Below, piece by piece: positions 39,515 to 54,420 of a DNA stretch of 64,000 nucleotides. Under the pieces are notes generated by a model, which saw nothing but the letters and a program-made list of their open reading frames with translations, had not been told where the DNA came from and did no database searches. The DNA is from Colius striatus. Taxonomy: Eukaryota; Chordata; Aves; Coliiformes; Coliidae. The first letter of the stretch is position 1. Each line of letters opens with the position of its first letter. The DNA lies in the NCBI RefSeq assembly GCF_028858725.1, contig NC_084772.1, positions 13,275,048 to 13,339,047 of the forward strand, written 5' to 3'. The position numbers were made by a program, and so were the translations under genes.

Positions 39515-42500
39515 TACAAATAAAAATAATTTCTCTCAATTCCTTGTTTAGGTCTTGTATATTCCTAGTTAATTTCTAATTTCACGTGGGCAACCATATG
39601 TCTTTTAATACCATTTTAACATATTAATTGTGTCTTACGCTACTAACATATTTTGAAGAATTTCTTTTTTCGTTATTTCTAAGAAAATCAGAAGATAAAA
39701 ACAGGATAAGAAATTCTTCTAGCTAAGATACACAATTTCTTTTATTGCATTTCAGGATGTCTGAAATAACATTTACTGTCCAGCTAGTGATATTTTTTTT
39801 TTCCATGTCTGAAAATAGAAGCAGATTGCTTCTGTTTATAACTTTTCTGTGGCACATGTTAGGACTCCATAGACTATATTGTAGGGCTCCATATGCAGCA
39901 TGAAGTCAAACAATAAAAGCCCCTGTTAACATTGGAATATTGTAATAGATATGCTCTCTAGTCACTGACAAAGACTAAAACAGCATTACATTTCCAAATA
40001 TTGTTACCATTAGCATTAAAATAAGGAAATAAGCTTTTAATTTTAAGTACACATTTATGATCCCAGCAACTGTCCATCCTAAATACAAAATGTCCCCCTC
40101 AATTAAAAAAAAAAAAAGAAGAAGAAAAAGAAAGTTATTCTATTACTGGGCAGAGAAATCTTTATGTTAACATGACTTATTGGATATGATCTCCGTTCAC
40201 AATGCTGAAACATCCAGTTAAGGTAAGTTTTTAAAGGCATGTTTGACTATATGAGCCATCATCCTCCTATGAGTAGTTGCCTTATTCATGTGCTTAAAAC
40301 TGGGTATCTGCTTAAGAAAGTGGGTGAATCATGGCCTAAATCAAGAGTTATTCTATTTAATTGAACTTAAACTGCTGTGAGACTAAGCTGAAATATAGAG
40401 GGTCCCATTCTTCCTTTTAAAATTTTTATGCAGTGTGTCTCAATGTGGAGTTCACAGGGACCTGAATGACGTGTCTGCTGCACGTAGATAAACAATGCAA
40501 AGCAGCACAAAGGAGGCCTGAGTGTGTTGTGTGTGAGCTTGAGACACCCTCTGTAGAAAACCTCAATGTGTGCAGATAATCTAGCTCTCTTCTCACCCCA
40601 TTCCAGCCATGCTAGTAAAGGGCAAAGCTGCAGCTTCTCAGTACTGCTTTACAATGCTGACCCACCCACATCCCTGACACTGGCTATGACCTAGTAAACT
40701 GCAGGGGCAAGCTTGGATTCCAGCTTATCTTAACAAGTTAAGGTCTCAGCAAGTGCCAGCTGAGTCCAAATATTCAGAAATTTTAGGTGAACAGACACAT
40801 ATTCACAGTAATACATTTTGGTGTTTGGATTGTAACATTATGCTATGACTAACAGCGGACCAGAGTCTTTTGTACCATAGACACTCCTTCTGGATTATTT
40901 AAAAAAAAAAAAATTTGATTTTGCTCCCAAAGCACATTATGAACCTGCTCCAGGAATTTGCACCATGTACAGAAATCTGACTGATTCTTGAAAAGCTGAG
41001 ACCTCTAAAACAATGCACCTATCCAGAGTCACCTTATTGCACTTGTTTTGTAATTAGATACAGAAAGGTGTAGGCTAGCAAAGACAATGACCCTGCAAAG
41101 AAGAAAAGTATGAAAATGAGGTGATAACACTGCCAGAGGTCAGTAACTCTGAACACTCAGAAAGGTTCAGACAAATCTCTCGCACATACAGCTGCACACT
41201 GATAGAATATTGAACCATACAGAGTCTCCCTGTTTGGTAGTAGAGAGTTTGTGCTTTGTCATTTGGTCTCATTCACACCTCATACGCACTTTCCAATAGA
41301 GGAACAGTTATTACAAAAGATGTCACAGACATCTAGGCAATTATATCAGTACCAAAGAAGCTAAGTCCCCATTTCTTTGCTCTTCAGACCTTCTGGATAC
41401 TAGAGAGAGACAAGACTCTTGTGAGGTCTTTTCAGTGGTATGAACAGTTATATGCACAGTCCATAATTATTCATGCCCTTTTTCCCCTCTCCATGGTGAT
41501 TCACAATACAGAAAATATACATAATCATTTTCCTTCTAAACAGTGAATTATGTGTACAGTTTTGAACTAATTTTTCATTGGACTAGCATCATACAAGAAG
41601 GTACAATGTAGAGTCTCATTCAAGCTTTGGTTAACCCCACATTTATCTGCATTAGGAGGAACGGTAATGGCGTATGTTTTTCTCTCACTGGTTACTGTGC
41701 ACAGAGTTATTAACTCTATCTATTGAGTAAGCAAAAAGGAGGTAACTTTCAACTACAAGTTATGTAGAATGTCCAGTCTTCTCTGTGGGTCTTATAAATA
41801 TAAAGTATATCTGAGAAATACATTTTATATTGGTACACTATTATACCAGAACAAAAAAAATAATGTTAGGCATACCAAGGAGTCCTGATTACATTGTATT
41901 ATTAAATTGGCTAAGATATACTTGTGACATCAGGCAAAAAGCATAGAGGATAACTAAGATGTAATCTGTGGAAAATATCAATAATCAAATCATGGAAAAG
42001 TGACAACTATCAGCCTATGAGTTCAAATGTTTTCTGCTTCACTATGTCATCCGATGGTCAGTGATGTTACACACAAATGTTTTCTGGAGGGATGGGGATA
42101 AGATTAATTTCTTTCACATGACCTTTGTAAGTGCAGCAATCCTGTCACCAGAGCAGCCGCCTGTGTAATATGCCTGTCTGTTTAATTACCCTGAGATTTT
42201 ATTTAGACCCGATTCAAGGTTGATGGTGGTTATTCAGATGAGCATGAACCATAAACTTACCCTCAGGCAAAATCTTTTAAAAGTGCAGGGCTATCTGTTG
42301 TTTAAATTTTATTCTGACCATCTTTAAGACTACAACAACTGTCTATCTTATTAAAGAACAAAAAATTGGGCTCTACATGGTTTCTGTACCTAGTACTAAG
42401 GTCAGCTAAGTACCTTAGACCTAAACCCATATGCAGAATTAGAGACTGGTTCAGAACTTATTCCTTAGCATCAAAAGCAACTGCAGATTAGGGAGTTCAG

Positions 42501-45500
42501 ATAATCATGATTAGAAACCTGACACAAAGAGGTCCTGATTTCCAGAGGGTTAAGTGAAAGTTGTCTGTGTCCAGCACTACTCAAGATTAAATCCTCCACA
42601 CTAGTTAGAGCTTTTTCTATCTGCTGCTGGAAATAGTCTAAGTATTTCCTTGAAGTATAGTCAGGCTTCCAGCCATTGATATAACATATAAAGGTTAGAT
42701 TAAACATAAAATGGTATGTTTAAGCTGTTAACCTATGCAAACATTTTGCTATGTATTTCACTAAAGTAGCAAACTTAGAGGAATGTACTTAGGGACACTG
42801 TACTAATAAACAAGTAATTGTTCTTGGAAAGAGAACTGTCCCAATGCTTTAAAAGTGTTTGGAAGGTATTTTTCGTCCAAGAAAAATGTCAACAGAAACA
42901 CAAACATTAAAAAAATATTTTATAGAATGATTTCCAAAAGACCATTGGACTTGATGCTGTGGTAACTCCAAGTAACAGTTCACACTCTCTCTTACTGAAT
43001 AAGCTGGGGTCCCTAACAGGGCAATATTTATCCATAAAGCACCAAAGTGTTCCTGGTTCTTACATGTCTTAAGAGTTTCTGCTTGCCATGCATCAAAAAA
43101 ATTGGATAGGAGGGAGGTTAGTTCACAGAAGCGAGCAGAGCCATCAGAGACCCAGAGAATACTTCTTAGATGGCTCTGAGGGTACCAAAATATATTTTTT
43201 ACTACTTAAAGTTTTTAGTAATCATCTTCATTTTAAATTAAGAGTTAGACACATTGAGCCTATCTTTAGTGGTACAATTACTATACTACATAACCAAACA
43301 CAATGTCCTAAATTTCTAAGTACAAAAGCTGTTGACTAGAGTGACTCAGTTAAAATATATACTGAAAACAACTTACACTGTGTACTTCTCAGCTTCTTGG
43401 GATCTCATAGAGCACAGAGAGTTTTTGGAGAAAGCATCATAATTATTAATGAGAAAAGTCAAAGTCCTTTTAACATAAATATTATGCTCATGCTCAGTCT
43501 TATCATGGAGCCTGCAACTAAAGCAAAACAAATACCATTGATACTAAGTTTGCTTTTGAATTCCTAACAACCGGTTTGACTTCAGTAACTGCCCTCTGCA
43601 AGAATAATATGATCATTCTCCTTCCCAGTCATAAGCACCATCTGCCATTTAATAGGTGCTTCAGTGACTCATTAGTCTGTACTTAAATTGACTTTGAACA
43701 GAACACTGCCATTTTATTGCTGCTGTGCCTCGCACCACCAGCTAGGATCCTTAAAGTCAATAGTGATAATGTCAGTACCTTTGAAAACAGTTTCCAGGCC
43801 TGTATAAGTGGTGCTGGAACTTCCTTTTCAGTCTTAGTATTGTTTTCTTCACATGGCACTTTCTGAATCCATAAGCACACAACATGATCTAAATACAACT
43901 GTACTATTTTTCATAGAGAAAAATTACAGCACATATTTTCAAAGGGGATTTTAAAATGTTTTGCATCTGCTAAAAGTGTTTGGAGTGCACAAGTACCCAA
44001 CTGTGTGTGCAGAGACAAGTTTTGTCCACTAAAGTAGAGATTAAATGAATGTGAAGAAGTATTTATAGAGTTTTATATTGCTTGAAAAGCTATTCAGAAA
44101 ATATTACTGGAACCTCTTCAAGTAACAAGTTAAATTGCATTTTGATGTCAATTCACCTTCTTAAAATTACTCCCAGATGCATCTATTTCTCTAAATATCT
44201 AGCAGTATCTATTCAATACAGACCAAGTCCTTAAAGTCACATTCCTAAAAAAAACCCCCAGCAGTTTCTATTGTAATCAATGTACATTTTTCTCAAGTCT
44301 ATCAAAAATGAGTATTTACATATCCCTCTTTCGTATCTGTAATGTACTTCCTTGTTATGCCTGATCATAAGCATTGTGTTTGGAGATTGCCGAATGGAAA
44401 AACTAAGTAGCCTTATCTTATAGGGACTACTTGACTAGCTGTTGATCTATGAATGTCCAAAGAGAAAACAATTAGCGAATAAAAGAAATTAAGATAAAAT
44501 AATTATGAATCAAAAACTAGGCCTACATTATCAGCAAGTATCACCCTACCAAGTCAGAATTTGCAAATTCATGTACATGTATTACTTTCATATCTTCTTA
44601 CCTTACACTTTCTATTCTCCCATATACAGTAAATATTCCCACATGCTGGCTAATAAGAGCTACAAACTTTGAAAGAAAACCATAGGTGCTTACCTATGTC
44701 ACAGTGAAACTTCATAGATACCTATTATTTCCTGAAACCTTTCATGACAGAATCACATCTTATAGCCTATTCCACAAATAGACTAGGCTTCTGTAGGTAC
44801 TTAGCCTGAATCACCTGCCTCCCATGACACTAATTCAGGCCACAATTAGCAACAAAGTCACTTCCGTACCCAAGGAGTTTCAATATGAGGTGAAGCCAAT
44901 AAAAAAAATCTATAGCTGAAGTATTTAGCTAGAATCAGAAGCATGCACTGCAACATCCAAATTAGGAGATGTTTCTCTGAAAACAGAAAATGTGTATGGA
45001 TCTGGTTACATTAATGTATGCTGGTGACATGCTGAGATGAAGTGATAGACTCAAATATCCAAAAAATGCAGTACTGCTCCTGTTCTAATACTAATAAAGC
45101 AACATGCAAGCACTGTATCTCGCTTTCTGGACAACAAGTAAGCAAACTGCACTGGGGCCATATCAAGATAACTAAAAGAATATAAAAAAAAAACCTAAAA
45201 AATCATAACTCCCTTGTTACCTGTAGGCAAAGGAAGTTGTAACTCTGCTTCTGTCTCTGAGAAGTTATGATCAGCAATGGACTTGGAGATCTCAACAGGA
45301 GCCTGTATTTTGTGTACCCATTACCTTTTTTCCAAGGGGGGCTGAGGAACAGAAATTCACATAGGAAAGACATGACTCTGTTTCTTTCTTTCCCCTGTAT
45401 TTCAAATTCTGAACAGATTTTAGATCTAAACATGACATACCCTTTATTAGTAGAAAGTAACAGAGGTTTTCCTATGGCTCTAGTAACAGCATATGTATTA

Positions 45501-46530
45501 TAAAACGTGTTTTAAAGATTAGCATTTGGAAAACATTAAGGTGAGATCCAGATTTTAATTCCATGGCCATAACCATGGCAGTAAAAGATGAAAAAAGGCA
45601 ATATGTCAGTGTTAACTGAAGATGCCTTAGCAAACATAGCAAAGTAGAATCAACCTTCCCAGCTCCTTTCTAAGAAGGCACATTCCTTTGTCTCCTATAT
45701 TTGAACACAAAAGTTTTACATATTACACGTGCTAAGCTTTGTAAATTGAGTAAAACATTTCATTAAAATAATCCAATTTATATAAATTATATAGCGTTTA
45801 TACTAAAAAGTTCAGAAATTATTTTCTCTCCCAGAAGAAAGACTAAAACTGAATATCAAAAGAATAAGTCTAAAATGTCTTCCCTCCTCAAAGACAATCA
45901 CAACCATCCATGTGGGAAGGAGAAATACCATGCCTTACTCTTTGGGATTAGAGCATTCTTTTAATTTGCCATTTGGCATTTATGAGCACAGTAAACACAG
46001 AGAGAAAATATAGAAACCATGTGACTGCTTGTTCCATAGCCTTTTGAACACTGGTGCTGTACACTTGCTTTCAGATGTCAGTACAAAGCTGCCTGCTCAC
46101 TGATGCTCAGTAAGAAATGTCAGGGAAGAGATAAGCAGGCTAAAAGGAGACTGTTTTAGAAACATGGACTGTTCTATCATTAGTTCTATAGATAAACCTT
46201 CCAGCATATTTTTGTACAGAAAATGTTATTGCTTAGTCAAACGTAAAGTCAGAAGGAAACAGTATTTTAATATGGAAGTGGGGATGACTTCAGGACGGTG
46301 AGATAGTTTAACCTTGTTAGGCTGTTGTTTTAAGCTGCTAATGTACTTAAGCCTTTATGTTAAAAGGATGCTGCTTCTCAGAAAAATGACAAAAATATAA
46401 GCATAAATTTTGAGGACATAAGTCAGAAATAGAAAGAAAATTATCTGTCTTCAGGTGAGCATTAAGATGTTGTGGAATGGTAAATCAGGGCCAAAATATT
46501 GATAATTCTCAGGTTTTGCAATAGGAAGAA
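39515..46530. other. gene-free sequence
   Basis: About 7 kb of A+T-rich DNA with scattered A/T runs (for example an A-rich tract near 40107-40131) and no supportable gene, RNA gene or recognised repeat. Confidence 0.45.
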
Positions 46531-47310
46531 TTCATAGAATCATGGAATGCTTTGGGTTGGAAGGGATCTTTAAAGGTCATCTAGTCCAGCCTCCCTGCAA
46601 TGAAAAGAGGCATCTTCAACTGGATCTGGTTGCCCAGAGCCCCATCCAACCTGATCTTGAACGTTTCTAAGGATAGAGCATCTACCACCTTTCTGGACAA
46701 CCTGGTCCAGTGTCTTACCATCCTCATTGTAAAAAATTTCTTCCTCATATCCAAACTGATCCCCTTTTAGTTTAAAACCATTACCCTTTATCCTATCACT
46801 ACAGGTTCTATGAAAAAATCTGTTCTCATCTTCCTTATAAGCCCCCTTTAAGCACTGAAAAGCCACAATAAGGTCTTCCTGCAGCCTTCTCCAGGCTGAA
46901 CAGCTTCCTCAACCTTTCCTCATAGGAGAGGTGTTCCATCCCTCTGATTTTTGTGGCCTCCTCTCAACTCACTCCAACAGGTGCATGTCTTTCCTGTGCT
47001 GAGGACTGCAGAGTAAGACACAGTACACCAGATGAGGTCTCACAGCAGAGGGGAAGAATCTCACTTTCCTCAATCTGCTGGACATGCTTTTGATGCAGCC
47101 CAGGATATAGTTGGCTTTCTGGGCTGTGACTGCATATTGCTAGCTCATGTCCAGCCTTTCATCCACCAGTAACCCCACCTACTTCTCCACAGAGCTGCTT
47201 TATCCCCCTTTATCCCCCAGCCTATATTGATAGCAGGGGTTGTTCCAATCCAAGTGCAGGACCTTGCACTTGGTTCACGTGGTCCCAATTCTTGAGCTTC
47301 TCTAGTATTC
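46531..47310 (-). mobile_element. CR1 LINE, longer 3' fragment, minus orientation
   Basis: Begins TTCATAGAATCATGGAATG, the inverted CR1 tail, followed by the inverted 3' UTR (GGTTGGAAGGGATCTTTAAA) and reverse-transcriptase end. It extends to about 47310, near GCACTTGGTTCACGTGG. This is the longest CR1 copy in the window; the 5' limit is approximate. Confidence 0.9.
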
Positions 47311-50300
47311 TGAAATATCTGATAACTGGATACTTGTGGTACCTGATGAGGCCCTTTGTGCTCATTGTTTTAGAACATGAACTCTAATGCTTCAAACTGT
47401 AAGCGAAGGGCATGTCACTCTGCCTTTGGAAATGTTTGGGAAAGGTAAACCGAAGGGACTTGCCCTATTTCCCAGCAAAAGAATCTACTAAATTTGCTGT
47501 ACACCTGCTTGTAGTCTACTGATGTCAAAAAGGAGCAAAAATGAGGTGCATTTTACTTGTCAACATGGTTTACAATGCAGAAGAATGTGTGTGAACCACA
47601 AAAGAAAATAAGTGGTTTTAGACCACCTTAGGTAACGCATTATGAACAAAGACTGGAGTGGTGACTGACAAGATAATACACTGTTTTCTTGAGGTGATCC
47701 TGTAAAGACACACTCAATCTATAGACCACCTTTACCTGAAAACATATATTAAGATCTTCTTTTTCTACAGTACACTTTTAAAGTACATTAACATATTTTT
47801 AGAAGCTGTCTTAGTCATATCTAAATGTATTCCAAAGGGATTTAATTTAGACTGAGATTAATTTTCCTCTCCCCTACACAGCAAGTACAAACAGTATAAA
47901 AAGCTCCTACATGAAACAGGACGTATTTAAAGCCAGCACAGATGTCAAGCAGTCAAGATGCGAGGCAAAAATCACCAGAGAATATGACCTATTTGGTCCT
48001 ATATTCCTCTCACATTGTTATAAATCAAGAGTAACCCCACTGAACTCTGGCTTATTATACTGATGAAAATGAGGTGTAAGCCAGAAAGTAAGAGACTTGA
48101 TTAATCACGAAATAAGTTTTTTTCTGTCTGAAATACTTAGTTGTCTTCAGAATGATGGTTTCCTCAATTGTACTCATTCGGCTTGCACTGGTCATGCTGT
48201 TTTGCGTCATGTCTCAGAAGGTGGCTTTTAACAGCAATATTCGTTGTATTTTAGACATTATAAAAGGTTTGCTGTGCATTTCCACATGCTTGTAAGAGGC
48301 AAAAGTTGCTTCACGCCACAGCAGCAGGAGGATTCATAGTGTGAAGGCTAAATGAGTTTTAATGGGTACTTGTCATTTGCTCCAATTTGTAGCAAAAACT
48401 CTTAAGAACAAAGAAAGAATAAGGGAAAAACATAGTGCTACAATGCATAGTGCTACACTACTGACATTTAATGCAACAGCACTTTCCTAAAGTTATTTTC
48501 TAAATATTACTACTATTTGAAATATTAACCCTTACACGGCCTGCCTCGAGTTTCATGTTAGGAAATACATTCCAGCAAGTTCTTTGACTCAAAATCTCAG
48601 GTTAAGCTTTCTTTTCAACAGTTTAGGAACAGAACCAGCAAGGAGCTATTTGTGCCTTCGCCACGTATTTCGAAACAAGAGACCTAATGCAAGATACACA
48701 GTCTGTAAAACATCTCCAGCTGCTGCACCAAAGAGTTTAAATAGCAGCAAGTGGAAAGAACCACCTGCGCCTAAAGCCTCAGGCCACACTTCAAAGATTT
48801 TCAGTGTAATCAGAAAAATGTGTCATTCCACTACTAGCCCAATCAAAAGTGCCAGCAGAGAGGTTAGTAAGGAAGACAACAAATGCCACGAGAGCTGGCA
48901 ACTTTAGGCCTACAAAATTGGGCTGACAAGAAATACTGCCTCAGAGGAAGGGAGCTATGAATTTGCTCTTGCTAGTTTATCCCCTTTGCAGTGGTACCCG
49001 AGGTAGCCCTAAGACTTAAAAATTTGCAGTATATAAGTTTAAGAAGAAAAATTATTAAACAAGCGGTGAATGTAGAATCAGCTTGAACACACTGCTCTGT
49101 CCTTTCCACCTGAAAAAACAACAAACTCTTATACAAAAGGCCTGTAAGTACAAAGCATTCAATGTTTTCACGATAGGCTGATGCTCACTAGGAAAACAAA
49201 CGTGTCTACAAAATGCATTTGACATGAGGAACACCAAATGTCCCACTGTGGTTTAGATAAATTACTGTGCCAACAAAACCAATTTGCAGTCTTTAAACCT
49301 TGAGTATCCTTTTTCCTGGCTGCCTCACTGATTCACATGACCCCTCCACATCAAGTGCTGTTAAGAGTATAAAATCCTCACATAGACTCCAGTCAGCCTT
49401 CAGAGCATATGTTTCAAATGGATTCAAGGACATGGTCTATTTCTTTCTCTGCAGTAGGTTAGATGCAGCTGCATAGTTCTCCCTTGTTTTCTATTGACAT
49501 GTTTGAACAATTAGAGACTTTAACCCTCAGGAAACAGAAGTCAGTTACCTATTTTGAGACCATGTAGAACTAACATGCGAACTAAACAAAGAAATGTTTT
49601 TGGAGGCTCAAGGATGTATACTGACTCTTTTAGGTTTGAAGAGCTGTTTAGGTGCTGCTATCACATGAAGGAAAAAGTCTTGAACTCCCTATACCACTCC
49701 AGTGACAAAACTCTGAATAACCAAATTAATATATAGTAGAGAAATAAGAGCACATATTACAGCAGCTGTCATATCATGGATCTCCTTGTTTTTATATGAA
49801 TAAAAAAAGCCCTTTAATAACATCTGATGTAAAATTTTCCATTAGGTTTTCAGTTCTGATTTTAAGTTACCTTAGCAGTATAAATGTAATACCTTGGCAT
49901 TACTCATTTTGAGTGGCACTTTATCATGATCTCAGCAATTCCAGGATTTTCTGTGACTCCAGGCAGAAAGCTTTTAACCAGATAGTATCTCAATACATCT
50001 ACCACCAAATGATGTTGCCCTCAATGAATCCTAGTCTCATTTTTGCGAATAAAAAAAACAATATGCAAAGTTTTGTTTTATAACAGATTTTTTTTCTGAA
50101 TCTTCAGATTATTAAGTACAGCTGTCAATGTGCAAATTGTTAACCTTGAAAAATACCACCTGATGCTTTGGTTACACTCACATGATGCATCACCAATGAT
50201 GACAGGTTGGATTAGGTTTTTTCCATAGTGCAATGAAAGGTCTTTTTGAAGTTCATTTTTGTGTGCTGGTAGCCATTGTGTACTATATGAATGATTCTCA

Positions 50301-53300
50301 AAAGACCAAGTCCATATAAATGTATGTACTATGTAACTGTCATGAAAATTTTGGTAAGTGCAGCTAAAAGAAGTTTATATATATGGGTAGGGGAATAAAG
50401 AAATCTATAGATTACTCTGTAAACTGCTCCTCAATGTACTTTTCACTTATTTTTTACATATACAAATGTTATAAAAGGCTGCCCACTGTAATGGGAAGAA
50501 CACTTAAACCCAAGGCTGAGGCAGGAATTTTAAGTATTTCCATGAAACTGGGAAAAGAGTTTTTCCCCTGGAAAAATGGCTTAACCCCTGTGTGGTTATC
50601 ACCCATGAAGGTCCTTGCTTATGTTTCAGATAAAGACTGAGGTCAGAATAACAGTCAGGAACAATGATCAATCTGGATAGCTAGTTTCTCAGATTATATG
50701 AAGGCTGTTTTAACCAAACTGTCACTGAAAAGGTGTGTCAAATTAAGTAAATTCAAAAAAGAAAGGTTCAGATGAAGTCAGATTTTTTTCAGCCTTCTAT
50801 GGTCTAATATTAGTCCTCTATTGTCTAAAATACAGCTGTCATTCACTTGATTTCCTTTGTTCCAGGAACAGTTTAACAGTGAAACACATCATCCTTATAA
50901 CTCCTGCTTTAGGTAAACAATGAATAATGCCAGGCTTTCCTAACTTCTCTCTCTTGGCTGCTATCATTTTTGTATTGACACAGAAACCTGATACAAATCT
51001 CACTCTCTGATACAAAAGCAGAAACATCCTCTGCCTTGCTCGTGATAACAGAAGAACACATATTCCTTCAATCAAAACTTCAGAGAAATTTCTACGCCTT
51101 TCAGGTATTAGTCACTACAGAATCATTACAGAAAGATGCATCATCAGCTCAATAGAAATGTAGGAGGGAAGAACATTGAAAGATAAATCTACATTTCCCT
51201 ACCAGGCTCCTTTAATACAAGCTTAAGCCCTGCATCCCCTCCCACTCCTGACATTCCCAACTAAAGTCTACGAGAATACTTGTACAGAGAAAGTAGGAAG
51301 ATAACACAGCAAATTTCTGGAAGTAGAGGAAAGGTCCATATAGAGTACTTAGGGAAGAACTACTTTCTGCTTACAGAGAAGCCAGGGAGAGTGAAATGTA
51401 GGAGATGGCCTGCAGTTCAGTGACAAATTGCTGGAGTTCTCAGGGGTCTGAGAATGTCATCATCAAAGAAACATTGGTCACCATGAGTCAGCCTGACATC
51501 ATCTCTGTCCAGTTTTAGACAGTAATGCCCGTTATATTGGCACACCAGGCAGATCAGGATGGCTGGTGTCTAAGAATTTAGGAGCTGTCGTAGCTATGTT
51601 AGCTTGCCTGAATGTTCTCCTCCATTGAAAATGGGATGGGAGACTTGTCTAAATCCAGTTTCTGGAAGCAATTCCCCCTGACTGCCTACAATAATAAAAG
51701 AGTGTCCCCTGTTGTATGCTGTGCAGTCATATTGTCAAGAAAACAAATATCCCTTCAGAGAGTGCTAGTGAATACAGGTCACAATATTGCCTAGAACAAA
51801 ATCAGTGTGATATCTAGGAGGCTGTCTCATTTGCCTATGTACTCTATCTGTCTCTCAGCAAAGCAGCTCTCCTCAGAGCTTAGAAATGGTACTTCTCTCT
51901 CCTTGGCAACTCTTATTCAGGTCTGCTTAAAGACATACTCCTGGCAACAGTTAATTTCCTTTCCAGCAGCAGATGCTGCAGTCACCTTAAGAGAAGGTTT
52001 GGCAGCAGTAACCCTAGATTATCAGCAGCAAGTGATCAATACCATCATTAAAAGCATCTGAAAGATACATAGTATGTAAAGTATGGTACAGAACTACCCC
52101 AGAAACACCCCAAACTCTTTCCTTCTAGCAGGCTCAGAGGTATCCTGACTGCCACCATATTACCATTGGCAGTAACAAAACTGAAGTGAACCATCACTAA
52201 ATATAAATACACAAAAGATACAGAAATAACTCTGTAGCAAAGTAGCTGCTCTAACTATTTAGCAGAAACTGAGACCTTAATTTCTTGTTCCTAGACAATT
52301 CTTTGCAAAATAATTATTAATGACTTTGATAAATTTCCCTTATTTGTAGGCAGCTCTGTGCTAGACACATCCCAAGTCAGCATTTATAATCTAATTTTGA
52401 AAATCAGAGTTAGAAAATCAGTTTCTAGGTTATCGTGCTTTAGCAACAGTGGGAATTGCAGTTGTAGAAAACATGCAGGTAGCCCCAGATGCCATCTTCC
52501 TCCAGAACTCCTTAATGGCAGTTATCCTCAGATAATTTCAAAGGTAAGTCAAGAAATTCTGATTTTCAAAATAATCCAACTCAAACCATTCAGCTCAGAT
52601 AAGATGAGATTCTCCTGCAATATCAAATCTACTCTGGGTAATTCTTTTGGATTAGGTACATTGTCTTTGATAGTGCAAACCTGTGATTAATTTAAACTTA
52701 AGAATAAACCCATTAAATTCATTCTTCTCTTGTGCATTTGCAGAAACACTGCCATGGGAACAGGTTCATTATTAAAAACAGATTCAGTGGGTGTTGCACA
52801 CTGGAAAGCAAAAAGGGAAATGTTTATTGCTACAGGCCAATTTTAATGAAGAGATCAATAAACATATCTCAAGTATATTATCTTCAAGTGACAATTGGTG
52901 AATAGCTCCCCAGATTTACATTCTTACCTGTACATTCTTGGACATATCTAAAATTGCCGATGTATTTTTCCCAGCTTTATACTCCAATCCTAACTGCCTG
53001 CTCAGATCACAGAGTAGTAACAGAAACACAGGGCTGTCTAATGCACACAGTAAAGCCTGCTGTTGTTCTATTTATTGGAACTCCAAAGGGAATCCCTCAG
53101 GCATGTGAAGATGCAAAAGGGGTAGGAAAAGGTCTCTTAAAATAGCAATCTTATTTTAAACATGGATTAGAGATTGCACTGGCTTTCCTCATAGCAAAGC
53201 AAGCAGTGTAGTGAGGGAACATAGTCGCATGACTGTATCCACATACTTTGGGAATACAGTCATATGGGTTAAGCGGTACGAAACCTAAACAAATCACCCA

Positions 53301-54420
53301 AGAAACACATTAATGCTAGCATAAACAAATGGATGTTTAAATTAGAATGAGGCCTCTATACTGGCTTTGCCTTGTTATTTTGAGGACTGATGAGGCACTG
53401 CACACATCCCATTAATAATAGTCACCTTCTCATTTCTCCTTGTTAGGAACTGTTCTGTATTCATGGAGTTGAAAGGGTTTATATCTTATAAAAACAACTG
53501 ACAAGCTGTATTTCATGAGGACTCTACAGTCTAAACACAAGTGTTTGTAGCTAGATCTCCATGGTAACAGCAAAAAAAAGGGTTATAATTTTCTCAGTCT
53601 TCTGTCCATTCCTCCTTAGACTATCTGACATAAAAGTGTTTATTGCTTTTCACCAGGACAGTACTGCAGAAATATTTTTAGCTCTGTTAATTCAATATCA
53701 TACTTAAATCAATCTGAAAATGAGTTAAGTCTCAGTCTGCCAAAGGATGTCAGGCAAAGATTACACTGATCTGATTTTGCTTTGGCCGTGATGATGGAAA
53801 GATTACACCATGTTTCAACAAGGAAATGTGTCCCAACTAAAAGAATTTAATTTCAGTTTCATTATTATTCTTTTGAATTTATTTGATACAAAATGCTGCT
53901 GTTTGTGGAATTGTGGAGGCATGCATTATCTCAGAAGTCTGAATATTAGCATAATTATACATTCAAAGAATCTCAAAGCAAATTGAGACAATTACAAGTC
54001 CTATAATATTTAAGAAAGCAGGCATCAATTATTTCTTTTAAAATAACTGAGGCAGAGATTAGTGATGGCTGGGTATTCAGATGTTCATTCATAAACCTAG
54101 TTCCAGTCAATAGAAATTGTTCAACTTCAGAGTCAAAACTAGCTTGCCTACTGATATGTAGAATGCATCTGGCTGAAACAAAGCTCCAAGCCCAGCATTT
54201 CCTGATTCCCAGATCTTTTATTGTTAGTAGATCATATTTCAACATTTTTCAATAATATAAATTGTTTAAGAAGCCTATTATGGAAAACCATATTGGCACA
54301 TTGGTATAGAATCTGTACTGCAGCTAGATGCAAGAGCAGTGTTGTCTGCAGTTTCATCCTGAGGCCTGTTGCATCTCTAAAAAGAATACCTGATAAAAAG
54401 GACTAAATTCTTCTCATAAG
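47311..54420. other. gene-free sequence upstream of the cadherin relic
   Basis: No supportable gene. The signal-peptide exon and promoter of the ancestral cadherin should fall somewhere here if they survive, but I could not identify them. Confidence 0.4.
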
